64,000 nucleotides of DNA from assembly GCA_944472155.2 (NCBI GenBank), contig OX235272.1, positions 14,740,354-14,804,353 of the forward strand, in the 5' to 3' direction. Both the position numbers and the translations under genes were made by a program. Source of the stretch: Trichobilharzia szidati (taxonomy: Eukaryota > Platyhelminthes > Trematoda > Strigeidida > Schistosomatidae). Positions 1 to 9,449 of the stretch are shown here, in pieces. The notes under the pieces were generated by a model. It was not told the DNA's origin. It did not search any database and worked only from the letters and a program-made list of their open reading frames with translations. Numbering within the stretch: position 1 is the first letter of the stretch; each line of letters begins with the position of its first letter.

Positions 1-246
1 CAAAACGACTCGACGCTAAACTAAATGCTTTTGTCTACAACGTTCCGGACAATGAGGCACTAAAAAAGGTACAGCGCATCTTACTTAGTGAGGCGAAAAT
101 GTCCAACTCCAAGACTAAGTGCTATAGGCTGAAAAAGAGTCAACATGAAAAGTGTTGTCCTATTCGTTTTCACTTCGAAACACCGGCAGACGCCAGAAAA
201 CTCATCCACTCGCAACACGCCCTATCGCAAGGAAGAAACTACAAAC
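1..246 (+). pseudogene. CR1-like copy B(+), ORF1 fragment, first piece
   Basis: This is part of ORF1 of a CR1-like non-LTR retrotransposon (copy B, plus strand). The reading matches element A ORF1 around its IPDNEG segment and the cysteine-containing stretch that follows, and it mirrors about 14620-14866 on the minus strand. The piece starts at the window edge and is cut at 246, where a foreign 2.5-kb insert begins; the same ORF1 resumes at 2745. The uninterrupted minus-strand copy is the evidence that the two pieces belong together. It is not expected to give a functional protein. Confidence 0.75.
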
Positions 247-2744
247 AACTAAACACACACCTAAAAATTCCCCGGTGCACTATCAGTATAGGGACTATAA
301 GAATGCCGATTGGGAATTCCTATCAGATCTGCTGAGAAGTTCTGACTGGGAAGAATACTTCATCAACAACAACTTAGAAGTATCACTTGATATTTTCTAC
401 AAAACAATTGGCTCAGCAAGAGACACAATCGCACCCCTAAAATCTGCTCTAAGGACACCAACTCCATTTATAGACCGCAAAACGCGACTAAACCTAAAGA
501 AATTGAAAAGGAAATACCATGTATTTAAGGAATTTAATGCGTTAAACCAAATACATGAAACTCTCAAACGGCTCGAAGATAAACACAAAATGATGTCACA
601 ACTTGAAGAAAATAAAGCGCTTGTGGGTAACTCCAAAACTCAGGAACTTTGTAGGATATTGCAGAGACGTCTAAAAAGTAGTAAAGACAATACTGTAAGC
701 AGCTTGGAGCATAAGGGTATAATACACAATGATCCCCAGGTTATAAGTGAACTCCTCAATGAGTGGTTTTGCAATGACGCCAGAGTGCACCCGACCCAAA
801 ATTTCCAAATGACCTGCAAAAGTAACCACAAATTAGGCGAAATAGACTTTAGTATACAAAATATAGACTCAGCGATTAAGACTTTGAAGTCTAATGGTAG
901 TACTGGAACAGATGACATACCATCTGTCATGTACAAAAATGGTAGCACGGAAATGGTAGTCTTGTTACTTAGAATATTTACTCTCTCGTTGGAAACTGGA
1001 ACTTATCCTGAAGTGTGGAAAACCACATACATATTACCTAAGCACAAAGCAGCGGCAAAACCAGTGTATGCAACTATCGACCTATCAATATAACACCGGT
1101 AATATCCCGAATAATGGAGAAAGTGGTTAAAGACCAAGTGTCAGACAACTTACTAGAACATGAACTTATCAATCCATCACAACACGGATTCCTCAAAAAG
1201 AGATCATGTGTGACCTGTCACATAGACTTTTTCAACGAAGTTACACGAAGTAGGGACAACAGAGAACTAGTAATTGTACTATATTTCGATATAACAAAAG
1301 CCTTCGACAGAGTTCCCCATAATCTGCTAGTCAGCAGGTTATGCTCACTAGGGATAGGTGACCCTCTCCTGAGCTGGATAAAATCATTTCTCCGTGGCCG
1401 AAGTCAGACAACGAAAGTTGGCTCGATAATCTCAAGGCCTAAACCAGTAAGTTGTGGTGTAATCCAGGGAAGTGTATTAGGCCCACTCTTATTCATAATA
1501 TATATAAACAGTATCTGTGAATGCTTTAGTGTAGGTAAACCAATACTATATGCAGATGACTTAAAAGTGACGTATAAATGCAAGCACACAGATCTTGGAA
1601 TAACAGTAAACGCCATACAGCAAGAGTTAGAAAAAATGGATAGATGGTGTGACACCTGGCAACTCCAATTTAATGTCGAAAAATGTGGCTGGCTCTGCAT
1701 AGGTTGCAACAATTTAGAACTTGACCTGACAATTCAAGGCCGTGCACTTCAACGACTGGAATCTGTACTGGACCTAGGGCTGAAATATTCACATAACTTA
1801 TCGTTTTCTGAACATATCTCCAAACAAGTGTCAAAGTCACGCAGACTTATCGGCTTTCTACTCAGGAACTTCTACAGAAATGAGTCTAGAATTCTGTTGT
1901 ACAAGGTTTGTGTGCGTCCTTTATTTGATTACTGTTCATTCATGTATAGTAGCGTACGCATAGAGGACAAACTGAAAGTCAAGGGAGTGCAGAGGTGCTT
2001 CACGTTAAAATTACTCGGAACTGAAAATGGTACGAACTACTCCACTAGATGTGAGACTAACCTTGACACTTTACTATAAGCTTCTAAACCACTTAGTTTT
2101 TACCTCTACTAATGGCACTCGACTTTCAGATGACAATGGCTACAAACTAAGACACACTAAGTGTACAGTAGCTATCGAACAATGAAAAAAACAGCCACCA
2201 GGCAAAAGTTTTACTTGATTAGGTATGCACAGATATGGAATAAACTGCCAATCGAAATGCGCCAAGCAAGTACATTGGCCTCCTTCAAAAAGGTGCTGAA
2301 TGGCAAACTACATGAATTTGCAAACGACAGTAGTTCTAGTTCCTATCTGAGAGCCTCCGAAATTATAGGTCCATTTAATGTCTAAGCTTAAATACTACAC
2401 CTGTTGTTTTTTGCCTATATTTATAATTCTAGATAAAACATTAACGGTTAAGATACGTATCCTCAAACAGACAAGAAATCTCGTTTGTAAAACTACTACC
2501 CAACACAATAAGTGGAATAAAATGGACATAAACTGACAACATGAAAAAGGTATAACTCACCACATCACATGGACAGATGTACGCTCGTTGGGCACCATAT
2601 ATCCCTCACCAACTGCAACCCACCTTTCCTAAGATAGTGTGATGAACTTATATCCATAATGATGCTGAGCAGTTAATACTCTCAACTCCTGTCGTCCCTC
2701 ATGTACAGTACTATGAGAATAAATTTATTTATATTTATATACAT
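247..2744 (+). mobile_element. 5'-truncated CR1-like insertion (family C) inside copy B ORF1
   Basis: An insert of about 2.5 kb interrupts the ORF1 of copy B. It begins in ORF2 just after where the endonuclease domain would end, runs through the reverse transcriptase, and ends with a 3' UTR of about 360 bp whose last bases (CCTCATG, then ATGAG and a T/A-rich tail) resemble other CR1-like tails in this window. Comparison with the mirrored empty site near 14610-14630 shows no target duplication. Instead roughly 22 bp of target are missing. Truncation at the 5' end and small target deletions are both usual for non-LTR insertions. Confidence 0.75.
250..2385 (+). pseudogene. CR1-like ORF2 remnant (reverse transcriptase and C-terminus), family C
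   Basis: This remnant encodes the linker, reverse transcriptase and C-terminal region of a CR1-clade ORF2; the apurinic-type endonuclease is missing. Visible motifs are YFDITKAFDRVPH, GVIQGSVLGPLLF and the catalytic YADD near 1550. A one-base frameshift near 1067 separates the first reading (to 1093) from the second (1114-2079). A second disruption around 2060-2160 separates the C-terminal piece (2161-2385), which contains IWNKLPIEMR and ends at the natural stop. A related minus-strand fragment at 15895-16782 keeps bases lost here. It cannot make a full protein. Confidence 0.85.
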
Positions 2745-3506
2745 GACAGTCATAGAAAGGCGCGCATACTATTATCACACTAAGCCTAATTGTGAAATAA
2801 ATAACAGGGCATTGCAAGCAGCAATCATACCCAACCCTTTGAGAGATACCGTGGAATCCACCGCAACCACCCCTCTCAAACCACACAGAATTATCCTCTC
2901 AGAGAGCGACACCAACCGAAAGGTCACTAAATTGTAATCAAATAGCTATTAAAACCATACCACCTATCACCGTAGATATAGACATGTCACTAAATAATCC
3001 CAGAAAAAAATGTCGAAATCCCCCGCAAGTCAACCCTGTCCTCTCTTAGCCATAAGTTCATTGGTAAAAACAGGAAAATATGACCCCAGTTCATGCCAAC
3101 AACAACAATGGTCAATAGTATTGGCACCCACAACGTGCGAAATAGCGCCATGGCACAAACTGATAACCAACGCCACAACAATGCCACCCTCAAAAGTACA
3201 AGTAGCAATAGTCAGAACTCGACCACCAACAACTCAGGGTATTCACAGTATAGCACACAAATAAATTTTGATCGGATATATGGTACAAGTCTGCTGGGAA
3301 CTAACCCACAAAGCAGTACACACGAAACCCATACAAGGACACAACTAGTACCTAACAATAGGTGGAATAATAAGCCATGGTCTTCACAAGGTCCCAATCA
3401 TTTTTTATCCCCTGCGTCCCTGTCAGCGTTGAAAAAACAGCTGGTAGGGATGTTGACACTCCTAAACAACTAGTGCTGGCTCCCCCTTGCATAAAAATAG
3501 GAACAG
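2745..3506 (+). pseudogene. CR1-like copy B(+), ORF1 C-terminal part and ORF2 start
   Basis: This is the continuation of the copy B ORF1 after the nested insert. The ORF1 reading closes at 3473 with the residues LVGMLTLLNN, matching the C-terminus of element A ORF1. An ORF2-type ATG lies at 3377, in the -1 frame relative to ORF1 and about 97 nt before the ORF1 stop, in the same arrangement as in element A and in the minus-strand copy. The piece is cut at 3506 by insertion of element A and resumes at 9450. It mirrors 13839-14600 closely. Confidence 0.75.
3493..3506 (+). repeat. Target-site duplication, left copy, of element A
   Basis: The 14-bp string AAAAATAGGAACAG is repeated exactly at 9436-9449. 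Sequence before the left copy and after the right copy joins into one continuous copy B ORF2, as confirmed by the uninterrupted version near 13840 on the minus strand. The pair therefore marks the insertion of 3507-9435. Confidence 0.9.
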
Positions 3507-3647
3507 GCACTTATGCTTAGCGGTACGTTCAACGTTTGCGTTACATTTTAGCTTGATTCGCTATATATTTCTATTTTAACTGTGAGACTCGCACAAGTGT
3601 TTCTCCAGTTCCATAAATTTAACCAATAACTCTTTCACTAATTAGTT

Positions 3648-5381
3648 ATGGTTAGTCATACAAAAAAGCCACGAACTCAGTCACCTGTCAACGTGATGAC
3701 TAATAGTATAAATATGCTCGCAACGACGAGCAGCACAACTCCCTCAAAGTATGGAAATGAGGCACACAGCTTGCCAATACGCCGCAAGCGTCGAGCTGCC
3801 GGTTCACTACCATCTACTGTGGCTGAAACTGAGGGCGAAAACCTGCTGACAAACAGCAGTAGCATCGCTTCTACAAACTCAGCACTTGGTCCTGACATAA
3901 ACCTCTTCACTTCACCCTATGTACGTGTCACAAAACTTCAGATTCCAAGTCCAGCTCCAACACTTACTTCAGAAATAGAACGACTAAAGCTGGCTGTAGA
4001 AGAACTGAAGACTGAGATGCGGGACATAAGGTGTAGAAAAGATATGAATGCAGGATTTTCAGAAAATTTGGCCAACTTATCTGAACTATCAACACAGGTT
4101 GGTGATATAAAATCACAGGTCTGTGAACTTGCCCCTCTGAACATCTTGACTAAGACCATAAACCCTGGCGAACTTGACACAGAATCAGTATCTAAGATAG
4201 ACACCTTGATAAACTTCATCACAACAGAGGTTATCAAAAGACTTGATACTAAACTAAGTGTGATTGTCTACAATATACCGGATAATGAGGGGTTGAAAAA
4301 GGTTCAAAGCATCTTACTTAGGGCGGCGAAAATGCCTAACTCCCAAACAAAATGTCACAGACTGAAGAAGAGTCAGCACGACCACTGCTGTCCTATACGC
4401 CTTCAGTTCGAAACGCAGACAGAGGCTAAAAAATTCACCAACACACAACGTATCCTATTACAGGACACAAGCTACAAACAGATAAAAGTTGTAGCAGATA
4501 AGACGGTGATTGAAAGGCGTGCTTACAATCACCTTAATAAACCAAATGGCAGGACACCTCAAGCCACTAAAATAGATATACACACTACCAACACGGTAGA
4601 ACTCATAGCCTCCCCCCTCTCTAATCCCGTAAAAATAGCTCCAGAGAAAATGAAACCAAACGAAAGACTTGTGAGCTATAGTCTTACTCCTAAAGTAACC
4701 TCTCCTCCCTCTACGGTGGATCTAGATATGTCTATGGACAGCCATAAGATGGTAATCAATCCCTCTTGCAAGCTGACAACATCCTCTCTTAACCAAAACG
4801 TGACAACGCAAATGGAACTCGGTAACAAAACAGGCCGAAATACGCCACTTGTTGCGAAGATTCCCCAACATATTCAGACTCCCAAGAATATCTCACGCTT
4901 TAAGGTAAATAATATTCAAAACCATGCTAGCAACCAAACTAAAAACAAAAATAAGGACATAGAGTCCAAGGACAACAACGACACAACCTACTTGCATACT
5001 CTGCCAAGTCACACTGGTAGCTGGTGTAGTGACGCTATCACGCAAAGTAGTATAAGTGACAACACTCGAAGCTCAGCCACCAGGTACTCAGGGTCTACAA
5101 AGCATGACACACAAACTAACTTTGGCAGATTATACGGAACAAGCCTTCTGGGAAACAAACCACAGTGCAGCTATGCATATAACGACACCCATGTAAGGTC
5201 TCCTGGAATGTCCCCACACAATAGGCAGATTAACAAGTCATGGGCGTCACAAGGTACCAAAGATTTTTTATCCAACACATCCCTGTCAGCGCTAACCAAA
5301 CAGCTGGTGGGGATGTTAACCCTTCTGAACCCATACCACCAACGTTGGCCCCCTATCGGGAAGAAAACAGACATGGGCTAG
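3648..5381 (+). CDS. CR1-like ORF1 protein (RNA-binding type), 577 aa
   Basis: ORF1 proteins of non-LTR elements bind the element RNA and form the ribonucleoprotein used in retrotransposition. This reading is open for 577 codons. A basic IRRKRR patch near residue 45 could be a nuclear signal. Residues about 105-165 are rich in heptad-like L, I, E and K and look like a coiled coil. Residues about 200-270 (IPDNEG, then HRLKKSQ and CCPIRLQFE) resemble the RRM-like fold seen in other ORF1 proteins. The C-terminal half is low in complexity and rich in T, S, N and K. The start ATG is conserved in the decayed copy B (15423, minus strand). The last 142 nt overlap ORF2 in another frame. Confidence 0.85.
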   Translation: MVSHTKKPRTQSPVNVMTNSINMLATTSSTTPSKYGNEAHSLPIRRKRRAAGSLPSTVAETEGENLLTNSSSIASTNSALGPDINLFTSPYVRVTKLQIPSPAPTLTSEIERLKLAVEELKTEMRDIRCRKDMNAGFSENLANLSELSTQVGDIKSQVCELAPLNILTKTINPGELDTESVSKIDTLINFITTEVIKRLDTKLSVIVYNIPDNEGLKKVQSILLRAAKMPNSQTKCHRLKKSQHDHCCPIRLQFETQTEAKKFTNTQRILLQDTSYKQIKVVADKTVIERRAYNHLNKPNGRTPQATKIDIHTTNTVELIASPLSNPVKIAPEKMKPNERLVSYSLTPKVTSPPSTVDLDMSMDSHKMVINPSCKLTTSSLNQNVTTQMELGNKTGRNTPLVAKIPQHIQTPKNISRFKVNNIQNHASNQTKNKNKDIESKDNNDTTYLHTLPSHTGSWCSDAITQSSISDNTRSSATRYSGSTKHDTQTNFGRLYGTSLLGNKPQCSYAYNDTHVRSPGMSPHNRQINKSWASQGTKDFLSNTSLSALTKQLVGMLTLLNPYHQRWPPIGKKTDMG

Positions 5382-8300
5382 TACATACGGAACTATTAGT
5401 CACACCCAAAGACTGTACAAGCATATGCCAAATAAAAACCTCAACCCAACTCTCCAACCTACCCAAGCCTAGAACCACGTCATTGTATAGTTTATCTAAT
5501 AATCAAACCCATTACCCACTAAAAAAAACGGATAGTAACTTGACAGACATAGGTGGACAAACTAGTTGCAACACAGGGTTGATATGCCACGCGGAAACAG
5601 CGGATGCCGATCCACACTTGAACCTTATTGACGAGCTTAAACACTTCAAACACTACTTCAAATCTCAACTCTACTTAATACTTATTAATGCTAGATCTAT
5701 CCTTAACAAACTACCGATGCTCAGGGCACACACGCTGGTATACAAACCCCCTATAATCATTATTACCGAAACCTGGTGTCACTCCAATATACCAGACGAA
5801 GAGATAAGCATCGAAGGGTACATACACTTTCGCTGTGACAGGAAGAGTGGTAAGGGAGGAGGCTGCCTAATGTACTTCCTGAACACACTTACTGTATCAC
5901 CGCTAGAAAATAAGGAACTCAATGACGTGCACGACACCCTGTGGGTCAACGTACACTTCAAAAGTGCTACACTACTAATAGGATGTATCTACAGAGCACC
6001 TGGCACCTTTAGTGATTACGAGACACAACTTATAAATGTACTGGAGCAAGTATCCACTCTTCCATACGAGCATAAGATCATATGTGGAGACTTCAACCTA
6101 CACGAAATCAACCGGGACTTATTAAAAGGGCCAACTAAATACGACAAGCTCTTAAGGACACTGGACATCTTCGGCTGGAAACAAACTGTCACTATCCCTA
6201 CAAGAGGTGACAATGTACTAGACTTAATATTCTGTCACGATATAAGCCCCCTCTCAATCTTAGTGGGTTCTAAGTTTTCAGGTAGTGACCACAAAACAGT
6301 AATGTGTGCTCTGCCACTTCCACTGAATAGCAATGCAGCTCATACCTCCACTTCACAACAAGTACTATATAGGAACTATAGTAAGGCAAACTGGACCTTA
6401 GTAGAATCAGTGCTAAGATCCTCCGAATGGAGCGAATACTTCACTACTGATGACCTCTCGAGAGCTCTGAGAATCTTCTACCATAACTCGAACACATGCT
6501 TAGATGCTGTCATTCCACTGCAAACACTTGAGCTTTCCCCACATAGGAAGTCATTCATAAAACCAAAGGATCGTATGAAACTGAAGAAACTCTCAACGAG
6601 TTACTTCAAACACCACGACTTTGGCACACTAGGTTTAATACTTAACACCCTTAGCTCCATCTCACAAGCTCGAAATTCCCGTATGAGAAACGAAGAACGC
6701 ATCGCAGTAGCCAGTCCTGCTAGAGTGTATGCACTCACGGAAATCTTAAAGAAGCGAATGAATCGCAAAAATCACAGCATTTCCCTCCTCATAGACAAAG
6801 GTAGGCTATGTACTAATTCCGCAGACATGTGTGAATTATTCAACTCAACTTTTGCAGGTAACTACCTTAAGCCCACAGCCCAGTTACTCAATATGCACCC
6901 TGCTACTCATGTGGCACAAACTCCATCTCCACACACACCAAACTTAATTAGTACTATTGAATTTAACTATACTAACATTAAACAAACTATAAGAACCCTA
7001 AAATGCTCAAAAGGTTTCGGTACTGACGGTATATCATCCTATTTTTATAAATATGGTGGCCCTGACATTCCCCTACTACTACTTAAAATATTCACAATGT
7101 CCTTAGAAACCCAAACTTACCCTGATGTGTGGAAAACAACGTTTATTATGCCTAAACACAAATCTGGCTCGAAAACAGACGTCAGTAACTACAGGCCAAT
7201 TAATATCACACCTATAGCTTCTAGAATTATGGAGAGACTAGTTAAAGAAAACCTAATGAAGCATATGCTTAGTTGCAATATTATAAGTCCGAACCAACAT
7301 GGATTCCTAAAATCCAGATCTTGTTTAACATGCCACTTAGACTTCTTTAACTTTGTGGCCAGCAGTCGTGACAGACGACAACTAGTACTTGTCATCTACT
7401 TTGACATCTCAAAGGCATTTGACCGTGTCGACCATTTACTACTAGTGCACAAGCTGAAATCCTTAGGAATAAGTGACCCGCTATTAGGATGGCTTAAATC
7501 ATTCCTTAACAATAGGTCCCAAATAGTTAAACTCGGATCTATAACTTCGAAACCTAGCCCAATCACCTCTGGTGTAGTACAAGGTAGTGTCATTGGACCC
7601 CTTCTATTTACCCTATATATTAACGACATATGCGCTTGCTTTACTCATGGTAAACCATTCATCTTTGCAGATGACCTCAAAGTAGCTTATACATTCCAAT
7701 CTGATGACCTAGCGTACTTCCAGAATGTTGTACAAAAAGAACTAGATAAAGTGACTGCTTGGTCGTCTTTATGGAACCTCCAATTTAACCTTAAAAAATG
7801 TGGCTGGATCTGCTTCGGTGCACCCTCAGTCGACATGAAATTAACGCTTCAATCGGCTAACCTAACCAAACTCCAAAGTGTCGTTGACCTAGGTCTGAGG
7901 TACTCGAGTAACCTAACATTCTCTGAGCAAGTAGCATCACAGACTCAAAAGTCGAGGATGCTCTTAGGATGCATACTAAGGAACTTTCACGACAATGAGG
8001 CAAAGCTAATTCTGTATAAAACACATGTAAGACCACTACTAGGGTGCTGTCCATTTATTATTAGCAGCACTCGCACACGTGAAAAGCTAAGAATAGAAAG
8101 TATCCAACGATATTTTACCTCGAAACTACTAGGCTACGAATGTAAGAAAGACTACATTTCACGGTGCATGATTCTACAACTTGACCCACTCTGGACAAGA
8201 CGACTAATTATAAACCTAGTATTCTTCTATAAGGTCCTACACAAAATATCATTCTCAGACATTAAGGACATACAATTCGCGCAAGAAGGCTCTTACGATC

Positions 8301-8533
8301 TGCGTAATCAAACTTGCACAGTGACAATAAAAGCCTTTAAGTCAACACTCCGCGAGAACTTCTTCACAGTCATGTATTCTAAAATATGGAACAATCTGCC
8401 CCTAGATATCAGGAACTGTAATACAGTTTTAAGTTTCAAACGCTCTCTGTACACACTATTTCACTCTACCGACTATATAAATAAACTATTTATTCCTAGA
8501 ACGAATCAACTATTAGTCTACTACAGTACCTAA
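5240..8533 (+). CDS. CR1-like ORF2: endonuclease / reverse transcriptase, 1097 aa
   Basis: ORF2 nicks target DNA and copies the element RNA onto the nick. Endonuclease motifs appear in order: INARSI near residue 147, ITETWC near 175, GDFNLHE near 283 and GSDHK near 349, whose SDH is catalytic. The reverse transcriptase follows, with NYRPINITP, YFDISKAFDRVDH near 720, GVVQGSVIGPLLF near 777 and the catalytic FADD near 809. The C-terminus includes IWNNLPLDIRN and ends in YYST. No stop or frameshift is seen. The ATG at 5240 lies inside ORF1 in the -1 frame. The same ATG is conserved in two copies of family B, which favours it as the real start, probably reached by reinitiation or frameshifting. 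All key catalytic residues that can be judged by eye are present. Confidence 0.9.
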   Translation: MGVTRYQRFFIQHIPVSANQTAGGDVNPSEPIPPTLAPYREENRHGLVHTELLVTPKDCTSICQIKTSTQLSNLPKPRTTSLYSLSNNQTHYPLKKTDSNLTDIGGQTSCNTGLICHAETADADPHLNLIDELKHFKHYFKSQLYLILINARSILNKLPMLRAHTLVYKPPIIIITETWCHSNIPDEEISIEGYIHFRCDRKSGKGGGCLMYFLNTLTVSPLENKELNDVHDTLWVNVHFKSATLLIGCIYRAPGTFSDYETQLINVLEQVSTLPYEHKIICGDFNLHEINRDLLKGPTKYDKLLRTLDIFGWKQTVTIPTRGDNVLDLIFCHDISPLSILVGSKFSGSDHKTVMCALPLPLNSNAAHTSTSQQVLYRNYSKANWTLVESVLRSSEWSEYFTTDDLSRALRIFYHNSNTCLDAVIPLQTLELSPHRKSFIKPKDRMKLKKLSTSYFKHHDFGTLGLILNTLSSISQARNSRMRNEERIAVASPARVYALTEILKKRMNRKNHSISLLIDKGRLCTNSADMCELFNSTFAGNYLKPTAQLLNMHPATHVAQTPSPHTPNLISTIEFNYTNIKQTIRTLKCSKGFGTDGISSYFYKYGGPDIPLLLLKIFTMSLETQTYPDVWKTTFIMPKHKSGSKTDVSNYRPINITPIASRIMERLVKENLMKHMLSCNIISPNQHGFLKSRSCLTCHLDFFNFVASSRDRRQLVLVIYFDISKAFDRVDHLLLVHKLKSLGISDPLLGWLKSFLNNRSQIVKLGSITSKPSPITSGVVQGSVIGPLLFTLYINDICACFTHGKPFIFADDLKVAYTFQSDDLAYFQNVVQKELDKVTAWSSLWNLQFNLKKCGWICFGAPSVDMKLTLQSANLTKLQSVVDLGLRYSSNLTFSEQVASQTQKSRMLLGCILRNFHDNEAKLILYKTHVRPLLGCCPFIISSTRTREKLRIESIQRYFTSKLLGYECKKDYISRCMILQLDPLWTRRLIINLVFFYKVLHKISFSDIKDIQFAQEGSYDLRNQTCTVTIKAFKSTLRENFFTVMYSKIWNNLPLDIRNCNTVLSFKRSLYTLFHSTDYINKLFIPRTNQLLVYYST

Positions 8534-9435
8534 ACGCGCTTAAATACCCTTACTTCCCTAAAGACTATAAATAAACTAGTAGCATAAATGCATAAAAAGA
8601 CATAGTAGAAACAAATTTTTGTTCATCAAATTACAATGTACAACGAATATAAACAAAGATTTTTGTCATTACATACTTTTTCTTTGTCTTCTGGTACATT
8701 TCTGTTGTATTTACTTCGCAGTACAAGTTGCATTGATCTACATTCCGAGTGAAGCTGAGAAACAATTGAAGTCACTTACTCATTTATCATCCCTCAAGTT
8801 TTGGCTAGTAATGGCTCAGCATCCTTGATGAAATCCACTGTCACCATAACAAGACGCTGTACAGAATCTTATACAAGCACTGTCAACGATCTAAAATGGT
8901 TTTTATATAGCTTTCTACGCGTTTATCAACTTACTCGTACGGAGCAACCATACTGTGACAAATGGCGGGCTATGGGTGACTTGAGTGCAGTAAAACAAAT
9001 CTGCTTGACAATGACCAATATTAATCTGCATTCAGTTGAATTCACATCTGGTATTACTTGCAAAAAAATGATGTCAAAACCATAAAAATTAATCACTCAT
9101 TTTAAATTAATACACAATTTGAACATAAAACAAGATCCGATGCCGCACACGACAAAGTTATATGGAGGAATTGACTTCAAGCTTTATTTTTTTCCCAAAT
9201 ATTTGTAATTTATCCGACACGTACTTGGGTTTTTTTTTTAATGCGAAGACAATATTTCTATATTTCTTTATGTGCTCCATTGAACGACTAACTATCAGAA
9301 TGTGCTTACTAACTGATGTCAGAGAGGACAGCAAACATGTAATTTCACTATAAATCAAATTCATGTAATTTAAATAATACTTATCCATGCCTGTACAACT
9401 GGTGTGTCCTACATTGATAGGAAATATATATTATT
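8534..9435 (+). other. 3' UTR of element A
   Basis: This is about 900 bp of AT-rich non-coding sequence between the ORF2 stop and the right target duplication. Its second half (about 8980-9435) is repeated elsewhere as solo 3' ends: 18531-19050 on minus, 17030-17335 and 20320-20725 on plus. A run of ten T follows the ACTTGGG near 9227. Short ORFs here (for instance 8801-9085) have no support. The end at 9435 (ATATATTATT) comes before the CCTCATG/ATGAG hairpin that closes the related 3' ends, so this copy was probably made from a shorter transcript. Confidence 0.75.
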
Positions 9436-9449
9436 AAAAATAGGAACAG
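9436..9449 (+). repeat. Target-site duplication, right copy, of element A
   Basis: This is an exact 14-bp repeat of 3493-3506. Copy B ORF2 resumes immediately after it. Confidence 0.9.

Larger units (their letters stand above)
3507..9435 (+). mobile_element. Full-length CR1-like non-LTR retrotransposon (element A), both ORFs open
   Basis: This 5.9-kb element lies between exact 14-bp target duplications. It has a short 5' UTR (3507-3647), ORF1 (3648-5381), an overlapping ORF2 (5240-8533) and a 3' UTR of about 900 bp. Its 5' end matches the 5' end of copy B at about 15548 (shared GCGGTACGTTCAACG). Neither ORF has an internal stop, and the site is empty in the mirrored copy near 13840, so the insertion is young and possibly polymorphic. 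Its 3' end stops about 110 bp short of the tail seen in related 3' ends at 17030-17335 and 20320-20725. Clade assignment (CR1-like, as SR1/Pido/Perere in schistosomes) is by motif recognition. Confidence 0.88.

Noticed and set aside
8801..9085. 94-codon ORF downstream of element A ORF2
   Set aside because: It lies in the 3' UTR shared with solo 3' ends that do not keep the frame open.
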